This document shows positions 55,756 to 64,000 of a stretch of DNA of 64,000 nucleotides, piece after piece. This stretch comes from Timema cristinae (lineage: Eukaryota > Arthropoda > Insecta > Phasmatodea > Timematidae). The stretch is from NCBI GenBank assembly GCA_039000515.1, contig JBCFYV010000012.1:118225148-118289147 (forward strand). Reading direction: 5' to 3'. Numbering within the stretch: the first letter of the stretch is position 1; every line of letters starts with the position of its first letter. The notes under the pieces are model-generated. The model saw only the letters and a program-made list of their open reading frames with translations. It was not told the origin of the DNA and did no database searches. Both the position numbers and the translations under genes were made by a program.

Positions 55756-56231
55756 AACGTTTCCCCTGGCCACATTATGTCCATCGTAGGGTTGCCCACG
55801 AGTCAGACACACTGACCACGCGTCCAAACCAGCAGTCAATATTGTTCTGCCCGTGACAATACAGCACCCATCAGTAAGAGAGAAAAAGGGGAACTTCCGG
55901 TAGCGCGGGTCCGGAAGACCGTATCCGGGTTGCCTAATCGCGGGGGCAGCGACATCCGACTGTCTTGAAATATAAATCAAGCCGTCTCGGATTAGGTGAG
56001 CGGCTAGCACGCGTGACTGTTGTGCATGAGGGGGAATAGGGGTTTACCAACCTCTCTCCTGATGAAGTTCTTCTTCGTCCTGTTCCCTTAAGTTGAGTGG
56101 TTTGGGTCACCTAAATAAACTACCGGCACAAATTAACCCTCCATATCCTGTTATCTTAATTTGGACAGTTTTAATCGCAGGCAACACCGGATAAAAGGAA
56201 CTTCTACATTTTCAAACGAGCCTTAATACAA
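55756..56231. other. No gene recognised
   Basis: GC-richer stretch with no motif; an open frame on minus at 55711-56010 mostly overlaps the array end. Confidence 0.4.
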
Positions 56232-56435
56232 ATTACACCGGTGAACACGCGGACAAAGATGTCAGTGTCGTCTCATCTATCGACGGAGGAAGAGGTTTGG
56301 GTTCGAATCCTTGCGGGTTGTGTCGAGGTATTAATTTCCGCAGAATGGTTTCTCATCCATCCTCCTTTCATGCAAACGTAGGGTACATTTATTCCAAAAT
56401 GATACCTACTTCGTGCTTACCTCTGTCAGTGTATA

Positions 56436-56975
56436 TACAGTTTGTTTCAGAGAAAGCGTGTAAGAATTAAACAGGACCTAGGGGATGGTCTAGCGAACAT
56501 TTTGAGAATATGGCGTGTGGTCTGCAGGGCTAGCTAAGGGGGACATGTCTTAACACTGTTACTGACGTCCGGTTTATCTACATTTAGTTGTAACATTACG
56601 TACAGGTATTACTGTACAGTATACAAACCGGAGGAAAGCTACCATCTCGTACTTCACAACAGTTGCTCAAAATGACGGCCGCCAACCCCAATGCAAGGGT
56701 GACATCTTCGTACAAGATTCTGCCGCACGCGTTCAAACATCCCATGCCGCCATGCGTGTTGCGAACCACATCACAGGCGCCGACAATCCTGGCGACCAAC
56801 TCCGAGTGTGTGTCCACTGGGTCTCATAGACAAGTGACTTGAGATAGCCCTTCAGACTCTCCCACACGTGTTTAGCTAGCTTCGCAGACCACACGTCCAC
56901 TATTCTCGAAATGTTCGCTAGAGCATCCCCTAGGTCCTGTTTAATTTTTACACGCCTTCACTGAAACACCCTGTA
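56436..56975 (-). mobile_element. Mariner/IS630-like transposon relic
   Basis: The termini TACAGTTTGTTTCAGAGAAA and, in reverse complement, TACAGGGTGTTTCAGTGAAG continue as inverted repeats for about 100 bp (both contain AAACAGGACCTAGGGGATG). It is flanked by TA at 56434-56435 and 56976-56977. Only the C-terminal part of the transposase remains, so it is internally deleted. Confidence 0.88.
56654..56875 (-). pseudogene. Mariner/IS630 transposase C-terminus, frameshifted
   Basis: Three frames together show the family C-terminus: AKHVWESLKGYLKSLVYET, then VDTHSELVARIVGACDVVRN, then MFERVRQNLVRRC and GGRHFEQLL followed by TGA. The WGYLKS-VY...L...I.......P..L..V..N...R...CI...GGHFEHLL pattern is well known in insect mariner-like elements. 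At least two frameshifts are present. Confidence 0.82.
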
Positions 56976-57040
56976 TATCCAATTAACCGGGACGGGTGGT
57001 AAGGCACAAAATACGCAAATTAATAGGCCTATCAATAATT

Positions 57041-57285
57041 CGACCCACCTCGATGGTAGAATGGTCCAAGACGTCAGTCACCCTTGCGATAGAATGGACT
57101 AACGATGACAGGGAGAGGGGGTTCGAATTCCGGTCGAGTGTACTGGGGTTGTATTTTTCCTAAGTGGTTTTCCACTCTCCGTCCACTCGGGTATTTGTAA
57201 ACTTCCTCGTCCCTAACACAAGTGGCGGTACTTAGTACGTACGCGTATGGCCCGAACGGGTAGTAAGACGCAGTGACAAATAAAT
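57041..57285 (+). mobile_element. S1 SINE
   Basis: CCCACCTCGATGGTAGAATG, GTCCAAGACGTCAGTCACCC, B box GGGTTCGAATTCCGG, TTTTTCCTAAGTGGTTTTCC, tail CCCGAACGGGTAGTAAGACG. Confidence 0.88.
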
Positions 57286-57309
57286 GCCTTATATTAATAT
57301 ATATTTATT

Positions 57310-57336
57310 TTAGCACCGCGTCTTACTACCCGTTCA
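57310..57336 (-). mobile_element. Shared SINE tail fragment
   Basis: TTAGCACCGCGTCTTACTAC then CCGTTCA, cut where an S4 SINE begins. Confidence 0.7.
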
Positions 57337-57640
57337 AACTGACCCCGTGATGTAGTGGTCAGTGCACGTGGCTACGAGCCTAGTGGCCCCAGGTTCGATT
57401 CACAGCTGGTCTCTTGGGTATTTTTCCCCAAAAGGGGAATTACCCCAATGGTCACCAGGGTTTGGTTGATTATGCTGGTTCCACACCTTCACACTCATTA
57501 TCACCATCACCATCACCATCACCTCATCGGGACACGGAAAGGTTGTACGGTTAGTACAGTCGGCCGTCCTCTGAGCAACGGTACGTTAGTACAGGATACT
57601 ATCTCCGCGAACTGCGTTACGAGTAGTACAGCCAAGACGC
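57337..57640 (+). mobile_element. S4 SINE
   Basis: CTGACCCCGTGATGTAGTGG, TCAGTGCACGTGG, B box CAGGTTCGATTCACAG, CACCAGGGTTTGGTTGATTA, CACCATCACCATCACCTCAT, GAGCAACGGTACGTTAGTAC. Confidence 0.8.
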
Positions 57641-57647
57641 GCTATAT

Positions 57648-58222
57648 TATTATACCACCTGTTCCGATTATACGCATAATACTATAACTATGCTAATAGA
57701 ATAAGGATGAAGAAGGAAGAGTTTTATAAGTATTATTATTATTATATTACCGCGTCTTACTACCCGTTCGGGTTATACGCACTTACGCTAATTATTATTA
57801 GCACGTGTCTATACCCATTCGGGTCATACGCACTTACGCTAATGTGTAATGGTAGGGTGATTGTGAGATGAAATGAAGGACCTACAATTTAACGTGGGAT
57901 CCGAACCACGGTGGAGGCCTGGCATTCCCCACATTCACAAGATGTCTTGTCAGAGGTGAAGGAAGGGTTTGGAAATCAGTAAATCTGTGCCGGGACCGAG
58001 GATTGAACCCCGGACCCCCAGCACAGAAGTCTGACACCTTACCCTAGACCACCAGGTCACCTGGTTTATAAGTAATCCACCCACATTTGCGTGGAAGGAG
58101 AGTGGGAAATTATTTACGAAAAACCATCCTCAGAAGACCCAACCGGGATTCGAATCCGATATTCCATCAGCAGCCCAGTATAACATGATAGTGACGCCTT
58201 TAGACCATTAGGCCACTAAATC
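57648..58222 (-). mobile_element. S1 SINE split by an S2 insertion
   Basis: The tail part 57648-57732 and the body/head part 58065-58222 (on minus CCGATTTAGTGGCCTAATGG, TCTAAAGGCGTCACTATCAT, B box GGATTCGAATCCCGGTTGGG, CCACGCAAATGTGGGTGGAT) are one SINE interrupted by S2. Confidence 0.85.
57733..58064 (-). mobile_element. S2 SINE with duplicated tail and 10-bp target duplication
   Basis: TTTATAAGTA at 57723-57732 and 58065-58074 flank the insertion. On minus: GGTGACCTGGTGGTCTAGGG, TAAGGTGTCAGACTTCTGTG, B box GGGTTCAATCC, the body, then two tails in tandem, the first with GACCCGAATGGGTATAGACA and the second with AACCCGAACGGGTAGTAAGA, each followed by a TAA-rich stretch. Confidence 0.92.
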
Positions 58223-58225
58223 GGG

Positions 58226-58270
58226 TCATGATGATGATGATGATAATGATGATGATAATAATAATAATGC
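58226..58270. repeat. (TGA/TAA)n microsatellite
   Basis: ATGATGATGATGATAATGAT continuing into ATAATAATAA. Confidence 0.9.
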
Positions 58271-59173
58271 GCACAATAAATCTTCAAAATCAGGTCAGTC
58301 GAAAATGTCCTTCCTGTCGTTAAGAAAACCAACTCGCAAACATCTTGGGAGGGATTTGAAAAGACTCAAAAGGATGTCAGGGTAGGATTCATACTTATTT
58401 TGGCGGAGGATCAATAAATGACGGAAGAGTTTTGTTGACTGACCCCCTCTATCCCATCTATCATACGTCAAAGAAATAAAGTTTGCAAATATATGTTTCT
58501 GTACCGTTTGATTTTGAAAGTCTGTTTATAATTGACTTGAAGGACGAAGTTTGAAATGAGATTGCACAAGTTGTTTTTTATATATATTTACAGCACATCT
58601 CCAACCCGTTTCGGTGGCTGAGAGGTCCGAGAGATCGTTCAGAGGGAGCGGATCCATCCGCGCGGTATCGAGTCGTACATTCGTTCACACGAGGGTCTCC
58701 GCTGACCGCGACCGCCAGAAACTCGATACAGGTCCGTGAAGTTGGCAGCACCACTAACGGCACAAATTATTAAATTCAATACCAATATATTAAGTGCTGA
58801 ATTTGTGCCACAAGAATATCTTACTCTCATAATTTGTGCCACCAGAGTTTCCATGATAATACTTTAAAACGATAAGTTGTGTTAACATGGCGTTGTACTG
58901 GCCAGCCCTCACTTCGAGGTCTACCCTAGTTTCTCCCGCCTGTACGCCCTGTGACGTCATAGTGGTACCCAACTGGGCTCTACGAGAATTATTTGAGTGT
59001 CATGTATTTATAACCATAGATGAAAAAAAAAATCTAGCAACTTTAATATATTGATGAAATAATTTTTTAAATACACTCTTTTCTTTGAATAGTTAATGTT
59101 GATTTTTTTTCAAAGCCTTTAAACAATTTATACAAAAACATCCCATTTTATTTATTATTATTATTATCATCAT
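58271..59173. other. No gene recognised
   Basis: CCCGTTTCGGTGGCTGAGAG at about 58605 resembles an S1 head start. GGCACAAATT at 58758 and AATTTGTGCC at 58800 form a small inverted repeat. Nothing else. Confidence 0.4.
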
Positions 59174-59320
59174 CACCACGTCTTAATACCCGTTCGGGTT
59201 ATACGCATTTACGCTAATGTGTAATGGTAGGGTGATTGTTAGATGAAATGGAGGACTTACAGTTTAACGTGGGATGCGAACCACGATGGAGGCCTGGCAT
59301 TCCACACATTCACAAGTTGC
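59174..59320 (-). mobile_element. S2 SINE, 5'-truncated
   Basis: Tail and body to CATTCACAAGTTG, then unrelated sequence. Confidence 0.82.
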
Positions 59321-59690
59321 GGTTTTATTTATAGGTTGTAGAATTGATAATGGTATACACTTAAGGCTAAATGAAGACTAACTTGGGGTATTGAATTCCT
59401 AGATGTTATAGTTGACAATTTAAGCATTAGAGGATTCTGCGCGGTTTGGATGTAGGCAAAGGAGTGGATTATGAAGCGTTTCGATACACAACTTTTTGTT
59501 GACGAGATGGAGAAAAGGCCTGTCATATGGGACATGGAATGTGAAGAATATTCCAATAAGATAAAAACAAAACTAGCTTGAACGGAACTGGAACTATTCG
59601 CCGACACCGGGATTCATTGGAAAAAAATAACGTATTTGGTAGGTTTGCTCTTATCACATATTTATATTACATAAGAACAGTAGGCCCGCG

Positions 59691-59752
59691 ACTATCCGGC
59701 CCGTTGTACTATCCAGCCCCTTGTAATATCCAGCCCCTTGTACTATCCGGAC
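59691..59752. repeat. ~17-bp tandem repeat, 3-4 units
   Basis: CCCGTTGTACTATCC, AGCCCCTTGTAATATCC, AGCCCCTTGTACTATCC in a row. Confidence 0.85.
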
Positions 59753-59884
59753 TATAAATGTCAAGGTTTTGGTTTTGTAAATATTAAGGATGTTTTATTT
59801 AACTTTCCTTTTATACTCCGCACGGATTCCGTGACGTCTGAACCGCTACCAATTTCCGCGCAGACGAATCCACCCCGTCTAAAC

Positions 59885-60045
59885 GTAGTCTATCGCGCTA
59901 CTCTCGCAGTAGACTAGACTGCCGATGACGGGGAGATCGAGGTTCGAATCTCGGTCGGGTGTACTGAGGGCGGTTTTTCCAAAATGATTTTCTACTCAGT
60001 TTCCACGCAAGTTCGGGTACACTTCCTCTGAAATAACCTTCGTCC
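59885..60045 (+). mobile_element. S1 SINE, tail lost
   Basis: CGCGCTACTCTCGCAGTAGA, B box GAGGTTCGAATCTCGGTCGG, GTGTACTGAGGGCGGTTTTT, CCACGCAAGTTCGGGTACAC. The sequence immediately upstream (GTCTATCG) is a broken A-box area. Confidence 0.83.
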
Positions 60046-60132
60046 GTGGTTTCAAACCAAACCGAGGTGAACAGGTTTTTATCGAGTGACAAAAATCCGT
60101 AGCACAACCTCCTTCGGAGGGGAAGTAAAGCC

Positions 60133-60291
60133 GTCGATCCCATATTATTATTATTAGCACCGCGTCTTACTACCCGTTCGGGTTATACACACTTACGCTA
60201 ATGTGTGATGGTAATGTGGTTGTGTGATAAATTAGAGGACCTACAGTTTAACGTGGAATCCGAACCACAGTGGCGGCCTGGTCGATCCCAT
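60133..60291 (-). mobile_element. S2 SINE, 5'-truncated, 11-bp target duplication
   Basis: GTCGATCCCAT at 60133-60143 and 60281-60291 flank a tail-plus-partial-body S2 fragment (60144-60280) on minus, beginning inside the body at CAGGCCGCCACTG. Confidence 0.92.
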
Positions 60292-60407
60292 GTTGATTGT
60301 GGCATGTAAGAGAACCCTGGAAGATATGTGAAAATAACTTTCCCGGAAAAATTAGTAGGTTACTTCGCTCTCGCTTAGAGAAATTACCGGGTACTGACTG
60401 ATATGAT

Positions 60408-60440
60408 CAGTCTGTCCAGAAAGTGCACGTTAAATATCCT
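60408..60440 (+). mobile_element. S3 3' end fragment
   Basis: CAGTCTGTCCAGAAAGTGCA then CGTTAAATATCC matches the S3 terminus. Confidence 0.5.
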
Positions 60441-60732
60441 TCCTCAAATAAATATAAAAAAAATTATTGGAACTCATTTAAAAGGTTGGAATTATTTTTT
60501 TAAGTAATTGAAGATTTTTCCAAAAACGACATTAATAAAAATCTGTCTCATCTCTGGGATGAATCACAGAGCGATCCGTCGAGGAGCGCATGCGCGCACA
60601 GCGTGACTCGTCACAGTAACGAGCTAGATGGTCGCAAGGCCGTGTAGAATCACAACAGCACTGTCGGAACAAAGGAGTCGTGCGCGTTTGTCTGGCTCTA
60701 CAGGTGGTTAGGTTTGTCACACACCTTTTTAC

Positions 60733-60945
60733 ATTTTGAGGAATTCAACGTGCACTTTATGAACCTAATGCTTATATCGGCACACGACTTACAAACTAAC
60801 TTAAATCTAGAACAAACACAGCACCCAGCCTCCAGCCATTAATTCATCACTGTGAAAGGGGAAACCCACATTTCACCAATTATAAATATTTCGACCATTA
60901 CGGGACTCGAACCCGGGACCCTTATTTCAGTAGTTTCATAAATCA
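60733..60945 (-). mobile_element. S3 SINE, reference compact copy
   Basis: On minus: AAGGGTCCCGGGTTCGAGTC (B box), ATAATTGGTGAAATGTGGGT, CTTTCACAGTGATGAATTAA, ACTTAAGTTAGTTTGTAAGTC-like segment, GGTTCATAAAGTGCACGTTG. About 200 bp. Confidence 0.8.
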
Positions 60946-61064
60946 ACAACCCAGAACAGGACTTTCTCTAAGTTTCCCACTAACTCTTCACGCGAATGTC
61001 GGCCACTTTAAAACAAAAACTAGTCTGCGTAGTTATTATTCTTTTGTTTGAATGGAATAAACAG

Positions 61065-61292
61065 ACCCGCAACGATGGAATGCTGTAAATAAGGCGTTAA
61101 TCTCGTCTGGTCTGGTTAGACGGAGAATGGAAGGTCGAGTTTCAAATACTGGTTGAGTGTACTGGTGGTTTATTTTTCCACTTTCTCAACAGGCAAATGC
61201 GGATTCTCGTCCTTTAAAATAATGTCTTCCTAAACCCTACCCGATTGGTGTAAGTAATGGTTTTAGAGGGATGGTCAGTAAGACTTTGAGCA
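61065..61292 (+). mobile_element. S1 SINE, diverged
   Basis: ACCCGCAACGATGGAATGCT, AAGGCGTTAATCTCGTC, the B-box-like AAGGTCGAGTTTCAAATACT, GTGTACTGGTGG, CAGGCAAATGCGGATTCTCG, a diverged tail GATGGTCAGTAAGACTTTGA. Confidence 0.7.
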
Positions 61293-61374
61293 CAAGGGTG
61301 GTGGAAACGCGTTAAGAAAGGAATGAAGGAAGATGGTTGCTAGGAATATGCCGTATCATCACATTATAGGCTTA

Positions 61375-62610
61375 GATAGTTTGTAAGCAGTGTTTGTGAA
61401 GTGAGGCATGTTCTCCATGAAGGTCAGTAGTTTGTAAGCAGTGTTTGTGAAGTGTAGGCGATGTCTCATGGAAGGTCCAGCTAGTTTGTAAGCAGTGTTT
61501 GTGAAGTGTACGCCGATGTCCTCCATGGAAGGTCCAGCTAGTTTGTAAGCAGTGTTTGTGAAGTGTACGCCGATGTCCTCCATGGAAGGTCCAGCTAGTT
61601 TGTAAGCAGTGTTTGTGAAGTGTAGGCCGATGTCCTCATGGAAGGTCCAGCTAGTTTGTAAGCAGTGTTTGTGAAGTGTACGCCGATGTCCTCCATGGAA
61701 GGTCCAGCTAGTTTGTAAGCAGTGTTTGTGAAGTGTAGGCCGATGTCCTCCATGGAAGATCCAGCTAGTTTGTAAGCAGTGTTTGTGAAGTGTAGGCCGA
61801 TGTCCTCCATGGAAGATCCAGCTAGTTTGTAAGCAGTGTTTGTGAAGTGTAGGCCAATGTCCTCCATGGAAGATCCAGCTAGTTTGTAAGCAGTGTTTGT
61901 GAAGTGTAGGCCGATGTCCTCCATGGAAGATCTAGCTAGTTTGTAAGCAGTGTTTGTGAAGTGTAGGCCGATGTCCTCCATGGAAGATCCAGCTAGTTTG
62001 TAAGCAGTGTTTGTGAAGTGTGAGCGTGGTCCTCCATGGAAGGTCTAGCTAGTTTGTAAGCAGTGTTTGTGAAGTGTACGCCGATGTCCTCCATGGAAGA
62101 TCCAGCTAGTTTGTAAGCAGTGTTTGTGAAGTGTACACCGATGTCCCTCATGAAAGATCCAGCTAGTTTGTAAGCAGTGTTTGTGAAGTGTACGCCGATG
62201 TCCTCCATGGAAGATCCAGCTAGTTTGTAAGCAGTGTTTGTGAAGTGTAGGCCGATGTTCTCCATGGAAGGTCCAGCTAGTTTGTAAGCAGTGTTTGTGA
62301 AGTGTAGGCCGATGTCCTCCATGGAAGGTCCAGCTAGTTTGTAAGCAGTGTTTGTGAAGTGTAGGCCGATGTCCTTCATGGAAGGTCCAGCTAGTTTGTA
62401 AGCAGTGTTTGTGAAGTGTACGCCGATGTCCTCCATGGAAGGTCCAGCTAGTTTGTAAGCAGTGTTTGTGAAGTGTAGGCCGATGTTCTCCATGGAAGGT
62501 CCAGCTAGTTTGTAAGCAGTGTTTGTGAAGTGTAGGCCGATGTCCTTCATGGAAGGTCCAGCTAGTTTGTAAGCAGTGTTTGTGAAGTGTACGCCGATGT
62601 CCTCCATGGC
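61375..62610. repeat. 57-bp minisatellite, about 22 units
   Basis: The unit is AGCTAGTTTGTAAGCAGTGT, TTGTGAAGTGTAGGCCGATG, TCCTCCATGGAAGGTCC. As 57 is a multiple of three, one minus frame reads a 19-residue repeat (MEDIGLHFTNTAYKLAGSS); it is open for 231 codons at 61993-62688 and broken by single-base changes near 62020, 61635 and 61460. Subtypes GTAGGCC/GTACGCC and GGTCC/GATCC alternate in blocks. Confidence 0.97.
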
Positions 62611-62856
62611 TTGTGCAATCAGCGCTCGGCGACTCTTGTTGACATTAATGCCGCGTAATGTACCAGAGATCCTTCTGTTCCAAAACAAGGCTCACCTTGA
62701 CAAGGTCACGTGATGGATACATACACATCATTAGTAGGATTAACACGCGCGCTCTAGTGACGACGGAAACCTCATCTGGGATCGGGACCAGTTTCGGCGG
62801 TCGAATGGGCTAAGGCAGAGGTTGCCAACTTGGGGTCCACGAAACCATTATTATTA
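62611..62856. other. Array flank with SINE-head and hAT-like words
   Basis: CAGTTTCGGCGGTCGAATGG at about 62790 is like an S1 head, and CAGAGGTTGCCAACTTGGGG then TCCACG at 62816 resembles a hAT terminus. Both are cut short by the S2 copy. Confidence 0.4.
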
Positions 62857-63128
62857 TCACCACCGCGCCTTACTACCCGTTCGGGTTGTACGCACTTACA
62901 CTAATGTGTAATGGTAGGGTGATTGTGAGATGAAATGGAGGACCTACAGTTTAACGTGGGATCCGAACCACGGTGGAGGCCTGGCATTCCACACATTCAC
63001 AAGTTGTGATTAATACAAGTCTTGTCAGAGGTGAAGGAAGGGTTTGGTAATCAGATAAATCTGTGCCGGGACCGAGGATTGAACCCCGGACCCCCAGCGA
63101 CACCTTACCCCTAGACCACCAGGTCACC
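62857..63128 (-). mobile_element. S2 SINE, full length
   Basis: On minus: GGTGACCTGGTGGTCTAGGG, GTAAGGTGTCGCTGGGGGTC, B box GGGTTCAATCC, complete body and tail. AAACCAT on the left and AAACCAAT on the right suggest a short target duplication. Confidence 0.9.
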
Positions 63129-63206
63129 CAAACCAATCTTAATGTTTTAAGTTATTATTTATTTGCATTTTAACTTCATATAAATAATATTCGCTTTTTT
63201 TTTTAT

Positions 63207-63418
63207 CATCGCGTTCAGGTTGTATAAGTTACATATACGATTTTTTTTATCTCATAAGTTAGGGACGAAGAAGAAAGCATTTTAGAGGTAATTTACCCGC
63301 ATTTGTGTCCATTTCGAGTATAATCGACCGGGATTCTAATCCTGATTTCCTCTTCATCAGCAGGCCAATTTAACACTAAAGTGACGCCTCAGACAATTCG
63401 GTCACTGAAGCGGGTAGT
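63207..63418 (-). mobile_element. S1 SINE
   Basis: On minus: CCCGCTTCAGTGACCGAATT, GTCTGAGGCGTCACTTTAGT, the B-box region AGGATTAGAATCCCGGTCGA, body ACACAAATGCGGGTAAATTA; tail reduced to AACCTGAACGCGATGA. Confidence 0.75.
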
Positions 63419-63489
63419 ATTCGCTACTCCCAATTTGCTTAAACCTCCATTAATAAATGAATAAACATATTCTTTTATTTTATTAATAT

Positions 63490-63720
63490 GAAATTTTCGT
63501 GTAGAGCTCTAATGCTGAGGATGGGGAGATCGAGGTTCGAATCTCGGTCGGGTGAACTGGGGGCGGTTTTTCCTAAACGGTTTTCCACTCTGCTTCCACG
63601 CAAATGCGAGTTCACTTCCCCCAATTCGACCTTCCCAATTCCTCATCCATTAGCGTAATTAGTACTTAAAGCGTATAACCCGAACGGGTAGTAAGACGCG
63701 GTGCTATTATTATTATTAAT
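63490..63720 (+). mobile_element. S1 SINE, head-truncated
   Basis: GAGCTCTAATGCTGAGGATG, B box GAGGTTCGAATCTCGG, CACGCAAATGCGAGTTCACT, tail ACCCGAACGGGTAGTAAGAC then GCGGTGCTATTATTATTA. TATTAATAT occurs on both sides. Confidence 0.85.
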
Positions 63721-64000
63721 ATTAAATTGACTACGTAGAATGACTAGAAATGCGTTTGTAGGTTTTTAATTCTTTCTCGTGTGGCGGAAGCCATCAGGTA
63801 CCACAATCCCCCAATGTTGTGTTCTCTCAAGGTCAGCCGCGAGCTGGTCACGACTGTCTCAGAGTCACGCGGCCTCCCTCCTGGGGGATCATCTAACGTG
63901 ACATGTGTGGCAGAGATCAATCATGTGTGATGACATGTGTGTTAAAGGACCACGCTGGGGCCTCACTGATGTTGTCGGGAGTGGAATAACTGGCCTGATG
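63721..64000. other. Right edge, no gene recognised
   Basis: GC-richer than average but no fascin-like frame or motif in either strand. Confidence 0.45.

Larger units (their letters stand above)
56232..57025 (+). mobile_element. S1 SINE split by a mariner-like element
   Basis: The 5' part 56232-56433 (ACACGCGGACAAAGATGTCA, B box TGGGTTCGAATCCTTGCGGG, CATGCAAACGTAGGGTACAT) and the 3' tail 56976-57025 (TAACCGGGACGGGTGGTAAG) belong to one SINE. The 540-bp element between them sits at a TA. Confidence 0.82.

Noticed and set aside
61993..62688. 231-residue open frame with 19-residue repeats, as a real protein gene
   Set aside because: It is a by-product of a 57-bp minisatellite: the unit length is divisible by three, another frame is also stop-free, and the same array is frameshifted three times further left. 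Listed as a repeat only.
25727..63720. Functional tRNA genes at the many A/B-box-like sites
   Set aside because: All are followed by conserved SINE bodies and lack complete acceptor-stem pairing by eye; none gave a convincing cloverleaf. A tRNA scan would settle it.

Overview
This is an AT-rich, intron- and repeat-rich eukaryotic nuclear window, almost certainly from an invertebrate animal. The fascin exons and the transposon complement (a mariner/IS630-like C-terminus, hAT, LINE and copia relics, tRNA-headed SINEs) feel most like an arthropod, but I cannot name the species. There are no operons, bacterial signals or intact RNA genes.

The only host gene I can support is the 3' half of a fascin gene (singed/FSCN1 family, actin-bundling) on the minus strand. 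Four exons at 18241-18443, 19440-19576, 21290-21451 and 22356-22512 have matching splice phases and encode about the last 219 residues, ending in a WEY C-terminus. A fifth, possible 42-nt in-frame exon lies at 25100-25141. The exons for the first half of the protein are not visible, so either they lie beyond the right edge, making 25.1-64 kb one very long intron, or the gene is incomplete here.

Layout. 1-18 kb: AT-rich flank (downstream of fascin) with old transposon relics: a 497-bp hAT-type MITE with an 8-bp target duplication, a LINE reverse-transcriptase C-terminus, a copia reverse-transcriptase fragment, a diverged ~170-bp satellite trimer, a hAT remnant, and a 40-bp minisatellite grown from the inside of a SINE. 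18.2-25.1 kb: fascin exons and introns, with a 31-bp minisatellite, two strong hairpins and a 64-bp minisatellite inside a mobile element. 25.7-64 kb: a dense SINE field, about 40 copies of four tRNA-headed families. Families S1 and S2 share one 3' tail (a CCCG-AA-CGGG hairpin, then GTAGTAAGACGCGGTGCTAA and a TAA-rich end). It is mixed with MITEs, decayed hAT and mariner relics, and long minisatellites with units of 66, 34, 56, 64, 32-34, 48 and 57 bp.

The most unusual theme is the link between mobile elements and tandem arrays. At least five arrays sit inside or against transposon sequence, and two appear to be built from the tRNA-like promoter segments of SINEs (B-box region at 12.8 kb, A-box-like region at 27.3 kb). 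Several nested insertions are clear enough to read the order of events directly from target-site duplications. All function calls are from sequence reading alone; nothing was searched or aligned by software.
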